Below, in pieces: positions 24,701 through 34,860 of a stretch of DNA of 64,000 nt. The notes beneath the pieces were generated by a model. That model worked only from the letters and a program-made list of their open reading frames with translations, searched no databases and was not told the DNA's origin. Positions within the stretch are counted from its first letter, which is position 1, and each line of letters starts with the position of its first letter. The stretch is taken from contig CM021323.1 of the NCBI GenBank assembly GCA_010645155.1, positions 4,740,781 to 4,804,780 of the forward strand. The letters are read 5' to 3'. The DNA is from Tigriopus japonicus. Taxonomy: Eukaryota; Arthropoda; Copepoda; Harpacticoida; Harpacticidae. The translations under genes and the position numbers were made by a program.

Positions 24701-26586
24701 AGCTTGAGTTCATCATACTTAGGGATTTGGTCCAAATCGGGTTGATGGAACACCACCTTAAAACCATAAAGATTGCGTCTTGATTAAAGGCAGTGTTCCA
24801 GATTTCACCGTCCTTGAACCCCATTTGGTCTTTTTTCTTTTCTTGGGAAGTTCCCAAAAGCTGACAAGAATGAGAATTTTTGTTATTACAAATAATCAAC
24901 AAGTCCTAAAACTAATTTCTATTCCACTGGTTTTTTTTTGTAATTAACAGTTATCATCATTAAAACTACATGCTCATGTGGAGAAACAAGTTACGTGGAA
25001 TACCAGCTCACAAGAAAGTGCAACGTTCAAAGTTTTGGGGAAATGAATCAATGAGTAGTGTGAACGTAAATTCTAAAATTCGGAATACTGTCTTGGTTTA
25101 TCACTCAACCTTGCATTATTTCAACATCATGTTTTTTCGATGGTGTCTCATCGCTCTAGTTCTTCAAATTTTACTAACCCAAATTGGTCAAAACAAAACA
25201 ATTTAAAACTTGTTTTGGTTCCAATTCTTCATGTCTTTTTAAATACATATTTAGACTTTGGATCTAAGAGAAGGTTTTGTCAAGAAAATACGATACTTGA
25301 GATGGATCTTAAAAAGCCAGCCTGGAGCTGATATCTTGAAATTGAAAAAAAAATGAAGAAACATCTTGCGGACTTGGCCACATTGAGGCTTGCATCAATG
25401 ACGTTTACTCCAGTTCTTAGTTCGAGCGTGCAGCGGTCCTTTTGATAAGTTTGCTTTATTTAACACAATAACAGTTTTCAGAAAGGAACACTTGCTTCAG
25501 ATTATTGTTTGCAATAAATAATCGCTTTCTTTTTAACAAACGATTATATTATTGCAAAACATTTTCCGCCTTCAATCTTTGATGTCTTGCTTAAGCTCAG
25601 GTTATAACTTGCAATCACCTGTATGCACATGACAACAGTATTGAGCAGTGGAACTTTTTTAAACGAGATAACAAGCCAACTAAAGCGGGGATAAAGAATG
25701 AAAAAATAACTTATGATTAAGGTAATGATTTTGAAATTGTACATATAAAAAGAAAAAAACGGTTATGGTGACGATGTGAGTTCCGGACGAAAGAACACCA
25801 AAACAGCGTTGCCAAATTTATCCAAATCAGAAGTTTCAAATTGAAAAATGGAAAATGCCATTTATAACACTTCTTCTCATTTAGAACATGTTCTACTTTC
25901 AAAACAGATACAAAAACATCTTTAGCTAATGCTCTAACGAAAATGCTTTAGCACCAGATTCCAGACTATAAATGAGTATTTTTAATCTCACATTCATTCT
26001 GTTAAGTAAATCTAGAACGTCTGAATTGCTTTAAATTTATACTTTTGGTTTCCGAATTCGTTTTTTGAAGTGCCAAGCATGATTAAACACATTTTGTTTG
26101 TGTCAAACCGAATCTGGCCTTTTCCTGATGTCTTTTTGGCATGACTGGATCGAAAAGTTCTGGCAATACTGGTTCGCTCTTTCGTCCAGACCTCACATCG
26201 TCATCATTACCGAAACAACATCAAGTGGGTAACCGTTTTGGTTAAATTTAACATTTTGATTTAAATGCAAATAGTACATAGAATGTTATTTGAACTCCAA
26301 CATGTACGTATAACGAAAAAAATAGAAGTCTGATGTTTTGAAATCGCTCAAAATGAATGACATATTTCAAATATCTAAACACTCATTTTTGACAAACCTC
26401 TAAGTAAGATTGTATCCGGTTGAGTTTGTTTTCCAAGTCTTTGGAAAACTGGCTCAAAATATCCACAATGTCTCTTTCAATGGAGAAGACCATTTGCATG
26501 TCACTAGCCGAGCTGAAGACTTCACCCAAAATGGGCGAAACACCGACACTTCCAATCACGAACACAACAACCAAAACCACCCTCAT
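21793..26586 (-). CDS. Prolyl 4-hydroxylase alpha subunit
   Basis: Nine exons: 26398..26586, 24225..24384, 23973..24160, 23544..23906, 23308..23481, 22986..23168, 22788..22925, 21947..22112, 21793..21869; 545 residues. Same ER role as the tandem neighbour. Seen: a signal peptide (MRVVLVVVFVIGSVGVS...), EVFSSASDM opening the N-terminal domain, a peptide-binding TPR-like domain (LTAQDCLFMGKHCF), and a dioxygenase domain with His432 and Asp434 (NPHHDY), His509 and Lys519. The C-terminus is canonical (VSNKWIREGGQAFTRPCG), so this copy is the reference for the pair. A 72 bp 5' UTR intron (26597..26668) ends ten bases before the ATG. Intron 1 is 2.0 kb, intron 3 is GC-AG, and intron 7 (22113..22787) holds a decayed MITE. 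The three terminal introns are placed as in other P4HA genes. Very likely functional. Confidence 0.93.
22436..22720 (+). mobile_element. Mariner-like MITE, copy 3, decayed, within a P4HA intron
   Basis: Aligns by eye with the 6837 element from its left terminus (accaaagtaacgaaaaacct) through the shared core (atttaagcgacgacg, then the ttcgtgactc block). It has many substitutions and lacks a recognisable right terminus. It sits in intron 7 of the upstream P4HA gene, between exons 22788..22925 and 21947..22112. Confidence 0.65.
23907..23972 (-). other. GC-AG intron in the upstream P4HA gene
   Basis: On the minus strand the exon ends ACCGCACAG and the intron begins GCGAGT; it ends TCTCCCCAG before GATTGT. 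This 66 bp intron joins LTAQ to DCLF, exactly the conserved family sequence, and the phase is 0 on both sides. No GT donor nearby would restore the frame. A strong CAG exon end usually accompanies GC donors, as here. Confidence 0.85.
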
Positions 26587-26668
26587 GGTTGTCCAACTGA
26601 AAACAACAATTCTTAAAGCAAACTATTTTTAGGCCAAGCTCTTTAGACCGTAGCACACTTTTTCTCAC

Positions 26669-27134
26669 CTTGATTTACGGCAACTTTATCACCAAATCTC
26701 ACGAACCAGACGGACGCTGTTGGATTGCAGTATGAAATGAAATTGCTTGGTACAATAACAGTTTCCTCGCTGAAGCTCTCACCACATGAGGAGTACACGC
26801 AGCGAATGTAGGTAGAGTTTTCGTGTCCGTGCTTGTGAAGCCAATCTCTTTCCACCTGTCATGCTCTAGCTTCAAGAATGGAAATGATGCTTGAGCGGCG
26901 AATGATCTTGGCAACAACCAGGCGAGCGTCCAATCGCTTTTATTGGTGGTCCATGGTTGGAAACGGTTGTTAGGGTGCGCATCGTATGGTTGTTCATGCG
27001 CGAGAAATCTTCCCTGTCCACGATACGATGAAGTTGTCAATGTGGATGGAGATAATTGATTTAGCAAACAGTGACAAATTTATTTGGTATGTCGTTTTTC
27101 AAACGGTTTTTAAGGGATTGTTACTCGCTGACCA
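26669..27134 (-). other. Region upstream of P4HA; 5' UTR exon ends at 26669
   Basis: A donor (CAAG then GTGAGAAA) at 26669 pairs with the acceptor at 26596 to make the 5' UTR intron, so a non-coding first exon begins somewhere to the right. An overlapping 70-codon open frame (26643..26855) is most simply this leader. A longer minus frame at 26699..27067 is unexplained. Confidence 0.5.
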
Positions 27135-27312
27135 CTTTTTTTTTGCGGAATTTTTTTACCGCTACAAGGAATGCGATTCCCTGTAAATTGAAGGATTTCT
27201 CCCGGCAGCTTCAATCCGACCCCCAACAGGATTCGAACCTACGCCGTCTGGGGAAGCACTTACACTCGGAACTTTTAAGAACGCGCTAGTACGCGTGGCC
27301 ACTCTGGCTTCC
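27135..27312 (-). mobile_element. tRNA-derived SINE, minus strand
   Basis: Reading on the minus strand, a tRNA-like head begins GCCAGAGTGGCCACGCG, has a box A-like segment and a perfect box B (GGTTCGAATCC). The T-arm stem GTAGG/CCTGT forms with two GU pairs. A short unrelated body follows and ends in two A-runs (27135-27160). The acceptor stem does not pair, so this is not a working tRNA gene. Target duplications not identified. Confidence 0.6.
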
Positions 27313-27528
27313 TTATATATACGTAATATCATATATACGTAAATAATCGCTAAAGAAGACTTAAAAAGCAAAAGTACAGATGACGACAATCATAGATCCT
27401 TACAATTGCTTTCTTTATCCCAGACCGTGTAGTTGTTATTGAAATTGCAATTTCACTACGGATCTATTTTCTACGAGATATTTCTCTATTTAGGAACTAT
27501 GCTAAAGCGTAAAAACCTTTGCAAAATC
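27313..27528. other. Short unassigned spacer
   Basis: No feature recognised between the SINE and the neighbouring MITE. Confidence 0.5.
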
Positions 27529-27919
27529 ACGGAATTATTCAAAACGGAACACAAGCCATATCCGTAACTCGGAAATAATTGATCCCATAAAAATGTACAA
27601 AGCTCAAAAAGACGCCGCAAATAACAAGATTATAAGATGCATGTGTTGTTCTCTTTATGTCACCATATTTTCGATCGTAGCCAAACTTCGGACGGGAGAA
27701 AAAAGCCGCAGTCTCGAGCAAAATCTCAATCTCGTTTTCAAAAATGACCTTATATCGGAAAAATCGCCGTCGCCTTAATATTATTGAACTGGGGAAAATT
27801 GCATTTTGTCAGTCTTCTAGCCGAGGGTTTGACAAATCATATGCAATTAAGGTGATATTCATACGTATATAGTTTTAATCATAAGTTACGGATGATTCCG
27901 TTTGTTTGGAAATACCCGG
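27529..27919 (-). mobile_element. Mariner-like MITE, copy 4, diverged, inverted
   Basis: Its reverse complement aligns along its full length with the 6837 copy: left terminus CCGGGTATTTCC, the core ttaaggcgacggcga, the ttttttctcccg block, and the right block tttccgagttacgga followed by gttccgtttt. Similarity is visibly lower than between copies 1 and 2, so the family has both old and young members in this window. Confidence 0.7.
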
Positions 27920-28352
27920 CGAAGTTAGCATTTTTAAGAAATGTCTGTTTTCCAACCAAATTTAACTTCTGGTGTGGATAGTATTTTTTGTTCCAAATGT
28001 GATAATTTAATAGTCAAAACAGTACCAGGGGGCTTTTGTACCATCAAACTCTTTGGTAATGTCTACGTGCATTCCTGATATTTCAAGATCCAAACTCTAA
28101 AACTTTTCTTTAAACTCCAGTAAGTAAATCCTAGCTAAAGGTCAAGTACTTGTGTCTGTTTTTGCTTGTGGCTTCGGGTTTTTATTGAACATGTTAAGCT
28201 TCTTTAATGTTCATTAAAAATGTCAAACTCCCTGCAAAAATACAAAATTTTTGGACCAGATTGTTGCCCGCAGTCTCCCAAGCTTATGTCGAGATGAGCT
28301 TTACTTATATCAGTTCACATTGCAAATTTGATTATTTGATTAAGACCTGTTG
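27920..28352. other. Unassigned spacer
   Basis: AT-rich, no supported gene. It may contain the 3' UTR of the candidate gene at 28353. Confidence 0.45.
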
Positions 28353-28983
28353 TCATGAAGAAATACATTGACTTTCTGAACAGAAAATTCTGATCACTTC
28401 AACCCCCCAAGATTTGAATCTTCCCCACTTTTTGCTTTCCGCAAGGTTCCATCCATCTGGTTGAAAATAACAAGTGCATCCAGTAAATTGAACCCAAGGG
28501 GAAAATGTTTCTAAAGGTCTTAAAGCTAATCTCCAAAGTGTATCCGGACAATTTGAATAGTGTGTAGGTCTTTGATAGCCGTCTGTAAAATCAAGATGAG
28601 AATGATCAACCAAAAACCTTTCGAGAATTTTTGGATTTTACAGAGATCCTTGTTTCAAGCTTAATTTGATAAGATGATGGAGGGTAGATAGAATTCGCTG
28701 AGAAATTTCACGGACTTGTAAAATTTGAACCTCGCAACCTCTAGTAACCCTTCGCCTTGTCAAGTTTTTCAATTTGTCTTCATGGTAGTCAAGTATGGCT
28801 CAAGCCAGGATTACCTACATACAAAAATAAATTGGGTCCAATCAGTTTGACAATCCAAGGACGTCTGCCAATCCAATGAAAATTCTACGGAACAATTATA
28901 CGGAACAAAGTTTATCAAGGTTTGCAAGTGCCCAGTTTTTGGACACAAACCAGATGTTTCAAGTCTAGGTATACCTAGAAATA
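28353..28983 (-). CDS. Candidate cysteine-rich protein, last two exons
   Basis: Two minus-strand exons, about 28819..28983 and 28353..28582, join in phase 1 when the donor GTAGGT at 28818 is used with the strong acceptor TTGATTTTACAG. The joined product runs from about GLCPKTGHLQTLINF through CSVEFSLDWQTSLDC, then GYQRPTHYSNCPDTLW, TGCTCYFQPDGWN and ends CSESQCISS before TGA. It has at least nine cysteines, many tryptophans and one NCS site, as in small secreted proteins. A better-looking donor (GTATGT, phase 0) does not keep the frame. The 5' exons, and so any signal peptide, were not found. No family recognised. Confidence 0.45.
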
Positions 28984-29530
28984 CTAAAAGGCAGAGATTG
29001 GCATTCAAATCTATGATTGCCTGACCCAGCACGGACTGTCTGTGACGTCATTCATCATGCGGGAAGCCGAAGTTCATGATTAAAGGAACCTTTTCTTCTA
29101 CGAAACACATCTTTACTATTTCGCTCATTTGATAGGGCATTTGATTTGGTTATTGAAAGTCCTCAAGTCTGCTGGAAATGTGTCTAAGGTATTTACCCGA
29201 TATGAAAAAAGTGAATTTCAATTAGTGTGGAGTTTTAACATGGGCCAATCAATGTCACACGATCGGGTGATTGACAACAAAATCTTAGTGATGTGGAATC
29301 TGGGCTTGCGCAAGTTTTTTTTTACGGGAGGTTGCAAGTTAGGGTTACTGCCTGCAGAATGGGTGCTTTGCTCTTGTATATGAGCAAACACGAATGTGAG
29401 TTTGATTTGCAACCCTGCTCAGAAGTCACGAAAGTCAGGGATGCCTTGCCTTTTGGTGATCCTTAAAGGAAAAACGGGTTTATGAAGACTGGTAGATAGA
29501 GGGGAATATGATTTCACATAGGTAAATTGG
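28984..29530. other. Unassigned spacer
   Basis: May hold upstream exons of the candidate gene at 28353, but none could be joined. Confidence 0.4.
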
Positions 29531-29671
29531 TGTTGTATTCCCTATTGCTCTTACTCTCATACTCATTGCTCAACCATGTCATTTCCATTTACGTACGTTC
29601 GTATGTATATATACTCTCGCCAACACTACAATAAATCATCTAGTCAATCACCACCACTCCATGATTGTACA
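29531..29671 (+). repeat. Left LTR of the TRIM-like element
   Basis: 141 bp, TG...CA, identical to the right LTR. Confidence 0.93.
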
Positions 29672-30140
29672 TGGCACAGTCGGTTGGAAACGTCCATTTT
29701 GGCGGAAGAACCGGTTCTCCATCCTCGCATGGGCGAGTCTTGTAGGTCCGTGGATGCAGCGAAGGTCTGTGGTGGCAGCGAAGGTCCGCGGTCGCAGCGA
29801 AGGTCTGTGAATGCAGCAGGTGGACCGTAAGGCATCGGAGGACCTGTGGTTGCGTGCGGACGGCCCGTGATGCGAGCGGAAGGCCCGTGATGCGGCAGAC
29901 GGCCCGTGGTGCGTGCGGACGGCCCCTGGAAGCCCGTGGGGAGGATGGAGGAAAACCATTCAACCATGGATGGATGTGGTCTCCTGGTGTGATCGAGGAT
30001 CTGTGGAGTGTGGTGTCCTAGTCATTTAACTTATCCTAGTCAATTCTAGTCAATATGTATATTATTCTAGTCATGTCTTTAAGGTTATGTACTTGTACAT
30101 ACTTCTGTAAAATTTTAACTTCTTCCCCGGGGAAGGGAAA

Positions 30141-30281
30141 TGTTGTATTCCCTATTGCTCTTACTCTCATACTCATTGCTCAACCATGTCATTTCCATTT
30201 ACGTACGTTCGTATGTATATATACTCTCGCCAACACTACAATAAATCATCTAGTCAATCACCACCACTCCATGATTGTACA
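30141..30281 (+). repeat. Right LTR of the TRIM-like element
   Basis: 141 bp, preceded by the purine tract and followed by the ATTGG target duplication. Confidence 0.93.
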
Positions 30282-30514
30282 ATTGGCAACACCATCACCA
30301 AGTCAAAGCACTACAAAATCAACAAAGAAGAAGCACTCTGGTTTGTTATTGAACTTCGTTAGAATTAGCTGAATGTTCAACTGAATGCTATTGACCAATC
30401 ACTAGCGTGAATTATCGGCACCGTGTGTTAGCCTACGACGGCCAGTCTCTAGTAAGGGTCGCTAGGTATACCTAGATGTCTATGCTCTGGTAGGAAGAAT
30501 AGGCACGTTCAAAT

Positions 30515-31769
30515 CAGGGCTGCCAGATGGCGGTTTGGCCCGCCAGATTTTGGTGTTTCTGGCGGTTTGAGGCCTCGTTTGGCGGCGAGAGTTTTTATTT
30601 GGCGGGACGGAAAAATCTGGCGGTATTCTGGCGGTTTACGTTACAGCCTGGCGTTGGGAAATTTCTGTTTGGCGGGGAAGAACATTTTGACAAGTTTCTG
30701 ACGGTATTTAACTGAAAATCGTGAAATTTGGCGTATTTTCTTTGATTTGTAGGATTAGTAGAAACACAGTAGTGTCACACTGTTCTAGCAGAATTCAGCA
30801 TAACAGAGCTAGAGCTCAAAGTTACAGCATTAGTTACAAAAAATAATGTGACCATTTTTGGCCCATCTCTTTCGTTTTTCTCTTTTTTATGTTAACTTTC
30901 CTGCAATTTCAGATAAACAACCGAAAGTAGCGCTTATAATAATCATCACTTATACATCATGATATTAAATTTTATAATTAATATAAGAGAGTGCTGGGCT
31001 GTTGAAACTAGAATTGGTAAGCTTGAAGATTTTAGCAAATAGAAGATGCTTTTCAAGCTGAAAAAGGGGCAAGCAAAATACGCTAGATTGGAAAAAATGT
31101 GCTGGCATTGTAAAGAAAGTGTATTGGGATGAAAAAATATATGCTTGAATGGTAAACAAAATGTACTGGAATGGTAAATCAATTTTTTGTAGTGACAAAC
31201 TCAAATGTCAAAGAAACTGAAGAGTTTTTAAGCAAAAACAAAAAATGTTGAAAAAATACAATTTTTGCGTTTCTGTTGGCTAAAACAGGGGTTCCTGGCT
31301 AAAACATGACTAATGAAGTGCAAGAAATGCCAAAAAATCAAACTTTGTAAATATATGGGTAAAAGGCCAAACAAATGAAACACAAAATTTCCAAATATCT
31401 CAACTACTTACAAAAGCACATTTTTAGGGTACGAAACCTTTCGAAAGTTTCACACTCATGATTATTAGCTTGAATATGATGGTGGTTTGCTTTATTTTTT
31501 GTCTTGTGTTTTCGCAATATGTGTGCGAAAAATGTGTCTTATTAAACTGGATCAACCCGAAGGATGCTTGATAACTTCAACTCAGCTCTCTTTATTGATG
31601 AAAGGTTAGTGCATGATATGTCTCCTCTAGAACAAATGCATAATGAAGGAACTGGAATCAGGCGTTATTCTGGCGGTTTTTTGAAAAAAATCTGGCGGCG
31701 AATTTCGATATCTGGCGTTTTTGACAGGGTGATCTGGCGTTTTTGGTCTCCAATTACCTGGCAGCCCTG
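30515..31769. mobile_element. Non-autonomous hAT element, 1255 bp
   Basis: Terminal inverted repeats CAGGGCTGCCAG/CTGGCAGCCCTG are flanked by an exact 8 bp duplication GTTCAAAT (30507-30514 and 31770-31777), diagnostic of hAT. Copies of CTGGCG(G) crowd both subterminal regions, in mixed orientation, as transposase-binding repeats do in this superfamily. The interior is AT-rich with no transposase frame. Confidence 0.92.
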
Positions 31770-31949
31770 GTTCAAATAACGTAAGAGTTCAGACCGGTTC
31801 AGACCAACGTAGACTTCATTTTACAAATTCATAAACATTTCGATTATGTTTTTTCTATTTTCGGCCACTCTCAGGAACTTTTGGATATGGCCGAGGAAAT
31901 AATTTTTTGGACAAGGACTCGGCCGACTCGGCCACCTGGCAACCTTGGT

Positions 31950-34556
31950 TAGACCTGCTCGACCTTTTGCAAAGCTGTCGAACCCATTGGGGCCCAAATG
32001 GGTGAAGCATATTCAAGATGCAGTTGAACAATCGCTTGTACAGAGTTAGCATCGTCACACTATCTCTAGACTTGAAAGTGCGATAGATCCAGGCGCACGT
32101 TTGAAATGCCTTCCCCGCTTTCAATTGGATATCCTCATCAAACTTTCCATCGTCTTGGATGACAACCTTGTTAAGTTTTAAACGAGAATTGGATCGGTTT
32201 TTACAATCCATCCCCGATCAGCCATACGTTCAGGGTTGCCCTAGGGCGGCAAACTCGAACACCTTACTTGACCAAATATTTTATATGAAATGACATTTTG
32301 CAAATGTACTCGTGACTTACAGGGAAACCATTCCCTTGTATCGGTTAAAAATCCGAGGATTGTTGAAAAAAAAAAACCTCCTAAATCCCTCATGGACGAT
32401 ACCTGCTCAAAATCACAACCTCCATTGTCTTTGAGTGGACCATCTTATTTTGACGTCCCATACGTCATTGTGCGGAATTTCATCCCGTTCGATGCCATAT
32501 TACTCTGGCCAACCAAAGAGTAGACTTTCTCCAAGTCCTCAACTTTTCCTAAAGTCCACCTTTTGAGTCCTGACCATTCCTTCGACAAACTCATTTTGTA
32601 TCATCAACATATGAAGAAATACTGGCTTTTGTTCTAAACTATTGGAGAGGAGCAATAAAGAGAATAAACAGAAACAGACCCAAAATTGGCCTTGTGGAAC
32701 ACCTGACTTGACATCATACATGCCACTAAATGATCCTTCAACTTTAACTATTTGCTACCTTTCACTCATGAAACTGCCAATCCAATTCAGGACCTTACCC
32801 TGGATCCCAAACTCTTTGAGTTGATCGTGCAAAAGACAATGATCTACCTTATCAAAAGCCTTGGCAAAGTCAAGATAGACTGTATCAACTGACTCGTGAC
32901 TTTCAAGTCCATCAATAATCTGTTCAAAATGGTCAACCTGTTGGGTTACTGTCCTAAAATGAGCTCGAAACCCATGCTGTCCAGAAGGAATTATATCATA
33001 GGCCATAATATATAGTATTATTATTAGGGACGGGCAAATAGTGTAAAAAGATTTTTGGTAACATAAACCCATTTTTCTGCACTTTTGCACCTTTCACCTT
33101 TATTTGCACTTTTTATTTACGTTTTTGGCCAAAATTGACAAATGGTTAAGAAAATGTAGTGGCTTTTGAAAGGATTTTTAGTTTCAAGATCAAATTTTGA
33201 ACTAGTCAAAAAAGCTTGCATTTGCAATCAACCATTCTTATCACCTTGAAGAAATATGTGCATTTCAGACGCAAACCTCACACTTAATTCACCAACTTGG
33301 CTTTAACTATTCCTACAAAGATCGCTATTTCTAAAAAAGGCCGTTATAAACTGAAAATCATTAAGCTAAGGATACATCAATGTAGCAGTACACCTTGTTT
33401 AATTGACTTGGAGATATTACTTTTAAGTTCCAAAAGTATTTGAGAACAGTTTTGATGTGATGAGACATTGAATGCCACATTTGAAATTGAGTTCTGGTAA
33501 TTAGGCCATGGGCCAAATATTGAAGTAATGTCACTAAAAACATGCTTAAAACATGACTTATGACTATTTTCTTTGATGCAATTGTTAGGCACATGTGGGT
33601 ATTTTTCTGTTCAATTTTCAATGTCTATTTTAGAACAACTTTAAGGGCAAAAACGGAGTGATGTAAAGCCATATAAAACAATTGCTAAATATATTTCGAC
33701 AATATTTTAGGTACATACATCCATGAGACCACCTTAGGAATGAAAAATTCAGAAGATTGTTGACTAGATCATTTTTCATGACTTTACATCCTTTTTGCTA
33801 ATGACCTAATTAATAGAACTCTATTACTTGTGTGTGCGGCATTGTCTCTTCACCTCAAACTAGTCTCAAATGTCTTTAGAACTTGTAAATGACTTCTCCT
33901 GCTCAATTAGGAGCTGTGGGTACTCCATGATTGACGTTTTAAGTCCAAATGCAAGTTATTTGCTCTTTTTTGACATTTATTTGCTCTTTTTTAACATTTA
34001 TTTGCTCTTTTTTCGACATTTATTTGCTCTTTTTGACATTTATTTGCACTTTCAAAATTTTACTGCACTTTGTTTTGCACTTTTGGGCACATTTTTTTGC
34101 AACTTTTGGTAACTAAAAGGGTAAGACTATTTGCACTTTCTGCCCGTCCCTAATTATTATAGTAGTACGATAATAGATCATAAAATAATCTACAAGCTTG
34201 AAGTTCATCATCTTCTCGAAAACTTTTGCCATTCCGGAGGTCAGTGAAATGGCCCTATAATTACTAGGATGAGACGTATTTCCGCCCTTAGAAATTGGAA
34301 CAATATGAGCTACTTTTAGAGAAAGGGGAACTTGCCCTGATCCAAGATACGACGCATAAAGTAGGAGAAAACAAGGGCAAGAATCTGCGAGCATTTCATT
34401 AAAAACTGAGATGTCACACCATCGGGTCCAGGAGAACTCGAGAGCTCTGAGCTCTTAATGGCCTCAAAAACATCTTTATTTGTGTCTCTCAGATCCTCCA
34501 ATCGATTATCCTGTCTTCCCTAGTCTCTATCCTGAATATCAATGCCAGTGTCATAG
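31950..34556 (-). pseudogene. Jockey/CR1-like LINE, reverse transcriptase remnant
   Basis: Minus-strand pieces of one non-LTR reverse transcriptase, in order: SSPGPDGVTSQFLMK (near 34430), PISKGGNTSHPSNYRAISLT (near 34290), SGQHGFR (near 32970), VYLDFAKAFDKVDH (near 32870), SGVPQG (near 32690), the catalytic YVDD (near 32605), and a C-terminal block TCAWIYRTFKSRDSVTML (near 32070). The endonuclease half is absent. Frameshifts and stops interrupt it, for example between SGVPQG and YVDD. A hAT element (33025..34152) splits it between the NYR and QHGF blocks, and roughly 210 bp of foreign sequence ending in an A-run (to 32377) interrupts it between MRDLG and VVIQDDG. Dead copy. Confidence 0.85.
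33025..34152. mobile_element. Non-autonomous hAT element, 1128 bp, inside the LINE
   Basis: Begins TAGGGACGGGCA and ends TGCCCGTCCCTA, flanked by an exact 8 bp duplication ATTATTAT (33017-33024 and 34153-34160). Removing the element and one duplication restores the LINE frame across the site (RTT-III-LYIMAYDIIPSGQHGF). No transposase frame. The right half has several copies of ttatttgctctttttt spaced about 25 bp apart (33957-34050). Confidence 0.93.
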
Positions 34557-34560
34557 ATAT

Positions 34561-34800
34561 TTCTTTTTTGGATTGTTGGTGCTATGGTCGGAGGGTTGAG
34601 CCTCGCCCGGCCAGCGAAGCCCGCCATCACATTGTCCAAAGTTTTTCCGATAGGCAATCTCGTGTCCGGTATCAGAACGGTTCTCCGTCTGTGGGTGTGG
34701 ATTAACGTTTAAAAGTTTCCTTAAGAAAGGTCGGGGAGGAGAATCGAACCTGGGAGCTCTTTCATTGTAGGAAATAACCACGACGCCACGTCTCCTCCCC
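34561..34800 (-). mobile_element. tRNA-derived SINE, minus strand, within the LINE
   Basis: On the minus strand the head reads GACGTGGCGTCGTGGTTA (box A-like) and, 30 bases on, GGTTCGATTCT (box B). A body of about 190 bp follows, ending in an A-rich tail (34561-34575). It cuts off the recognisable 5' side of the LINE. It differs in body from the SINE at 27135, so two SINE families may be present. Confidence 0.6.
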
Positions 34801-34860
34801 TTACGCCACGTCCCCTCCCCTTACGCCACGTCTCCTCCCCTTACGCCACGTCTCCTCCCC
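34781..34860. repeat. 20 bp tandem repeat, four units, at the SINE 5' end
   Basis: Unit ttacgccacgtctcctcccc: three full copies (34801-34860) plus the matching SINE head (34781-34800); one unit carries a single substitution. The repeat is therefore an iterated copy of the first 20 bases of the SINE. Confidence 0.95.

Larger units (their letters stand above)
29531..30281 (+). mobile_element. Miniature LTR retrotransposon (TRIM-like), intact
   Basis: Two 141 bp direct repeats, identical at every base, begin TG and end CA and are flanked by a 5 bp target duplication ATTGG (29526-29530 and 30282-30286). A TGG-starting candidate primer-binding site (TGGCACAGTCGG) begins immediately after the left LTR at 29672. 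A purine tract GGGGAAGGGAAA (30129-30140) abuts the right LTR. Each LTR contains a TATA-like GTATATATAC and an AATAAA. The internal 469 bp lacks any gag or pol domain and has a GC-rich, internally repetitive stretch (29744-29935). Too small to code for its own mobility, so it would depend on a related autonomous element. Confidence 0.93.

Noticed and set aside
29640..29967. Three overlapping minus-strand frames of 103-107 codons
   Set aside because: They lie inside the GC-rich repeat of the TRIM-like element; openness reflects composition, and all three frames are open at once.
32215..32255. cagggttgccctagggcggcaaac as a hAT end
   Set aside because: It lies within foreign sequence in the LINE, but no second terminus or 8 bp duplication could be matched.
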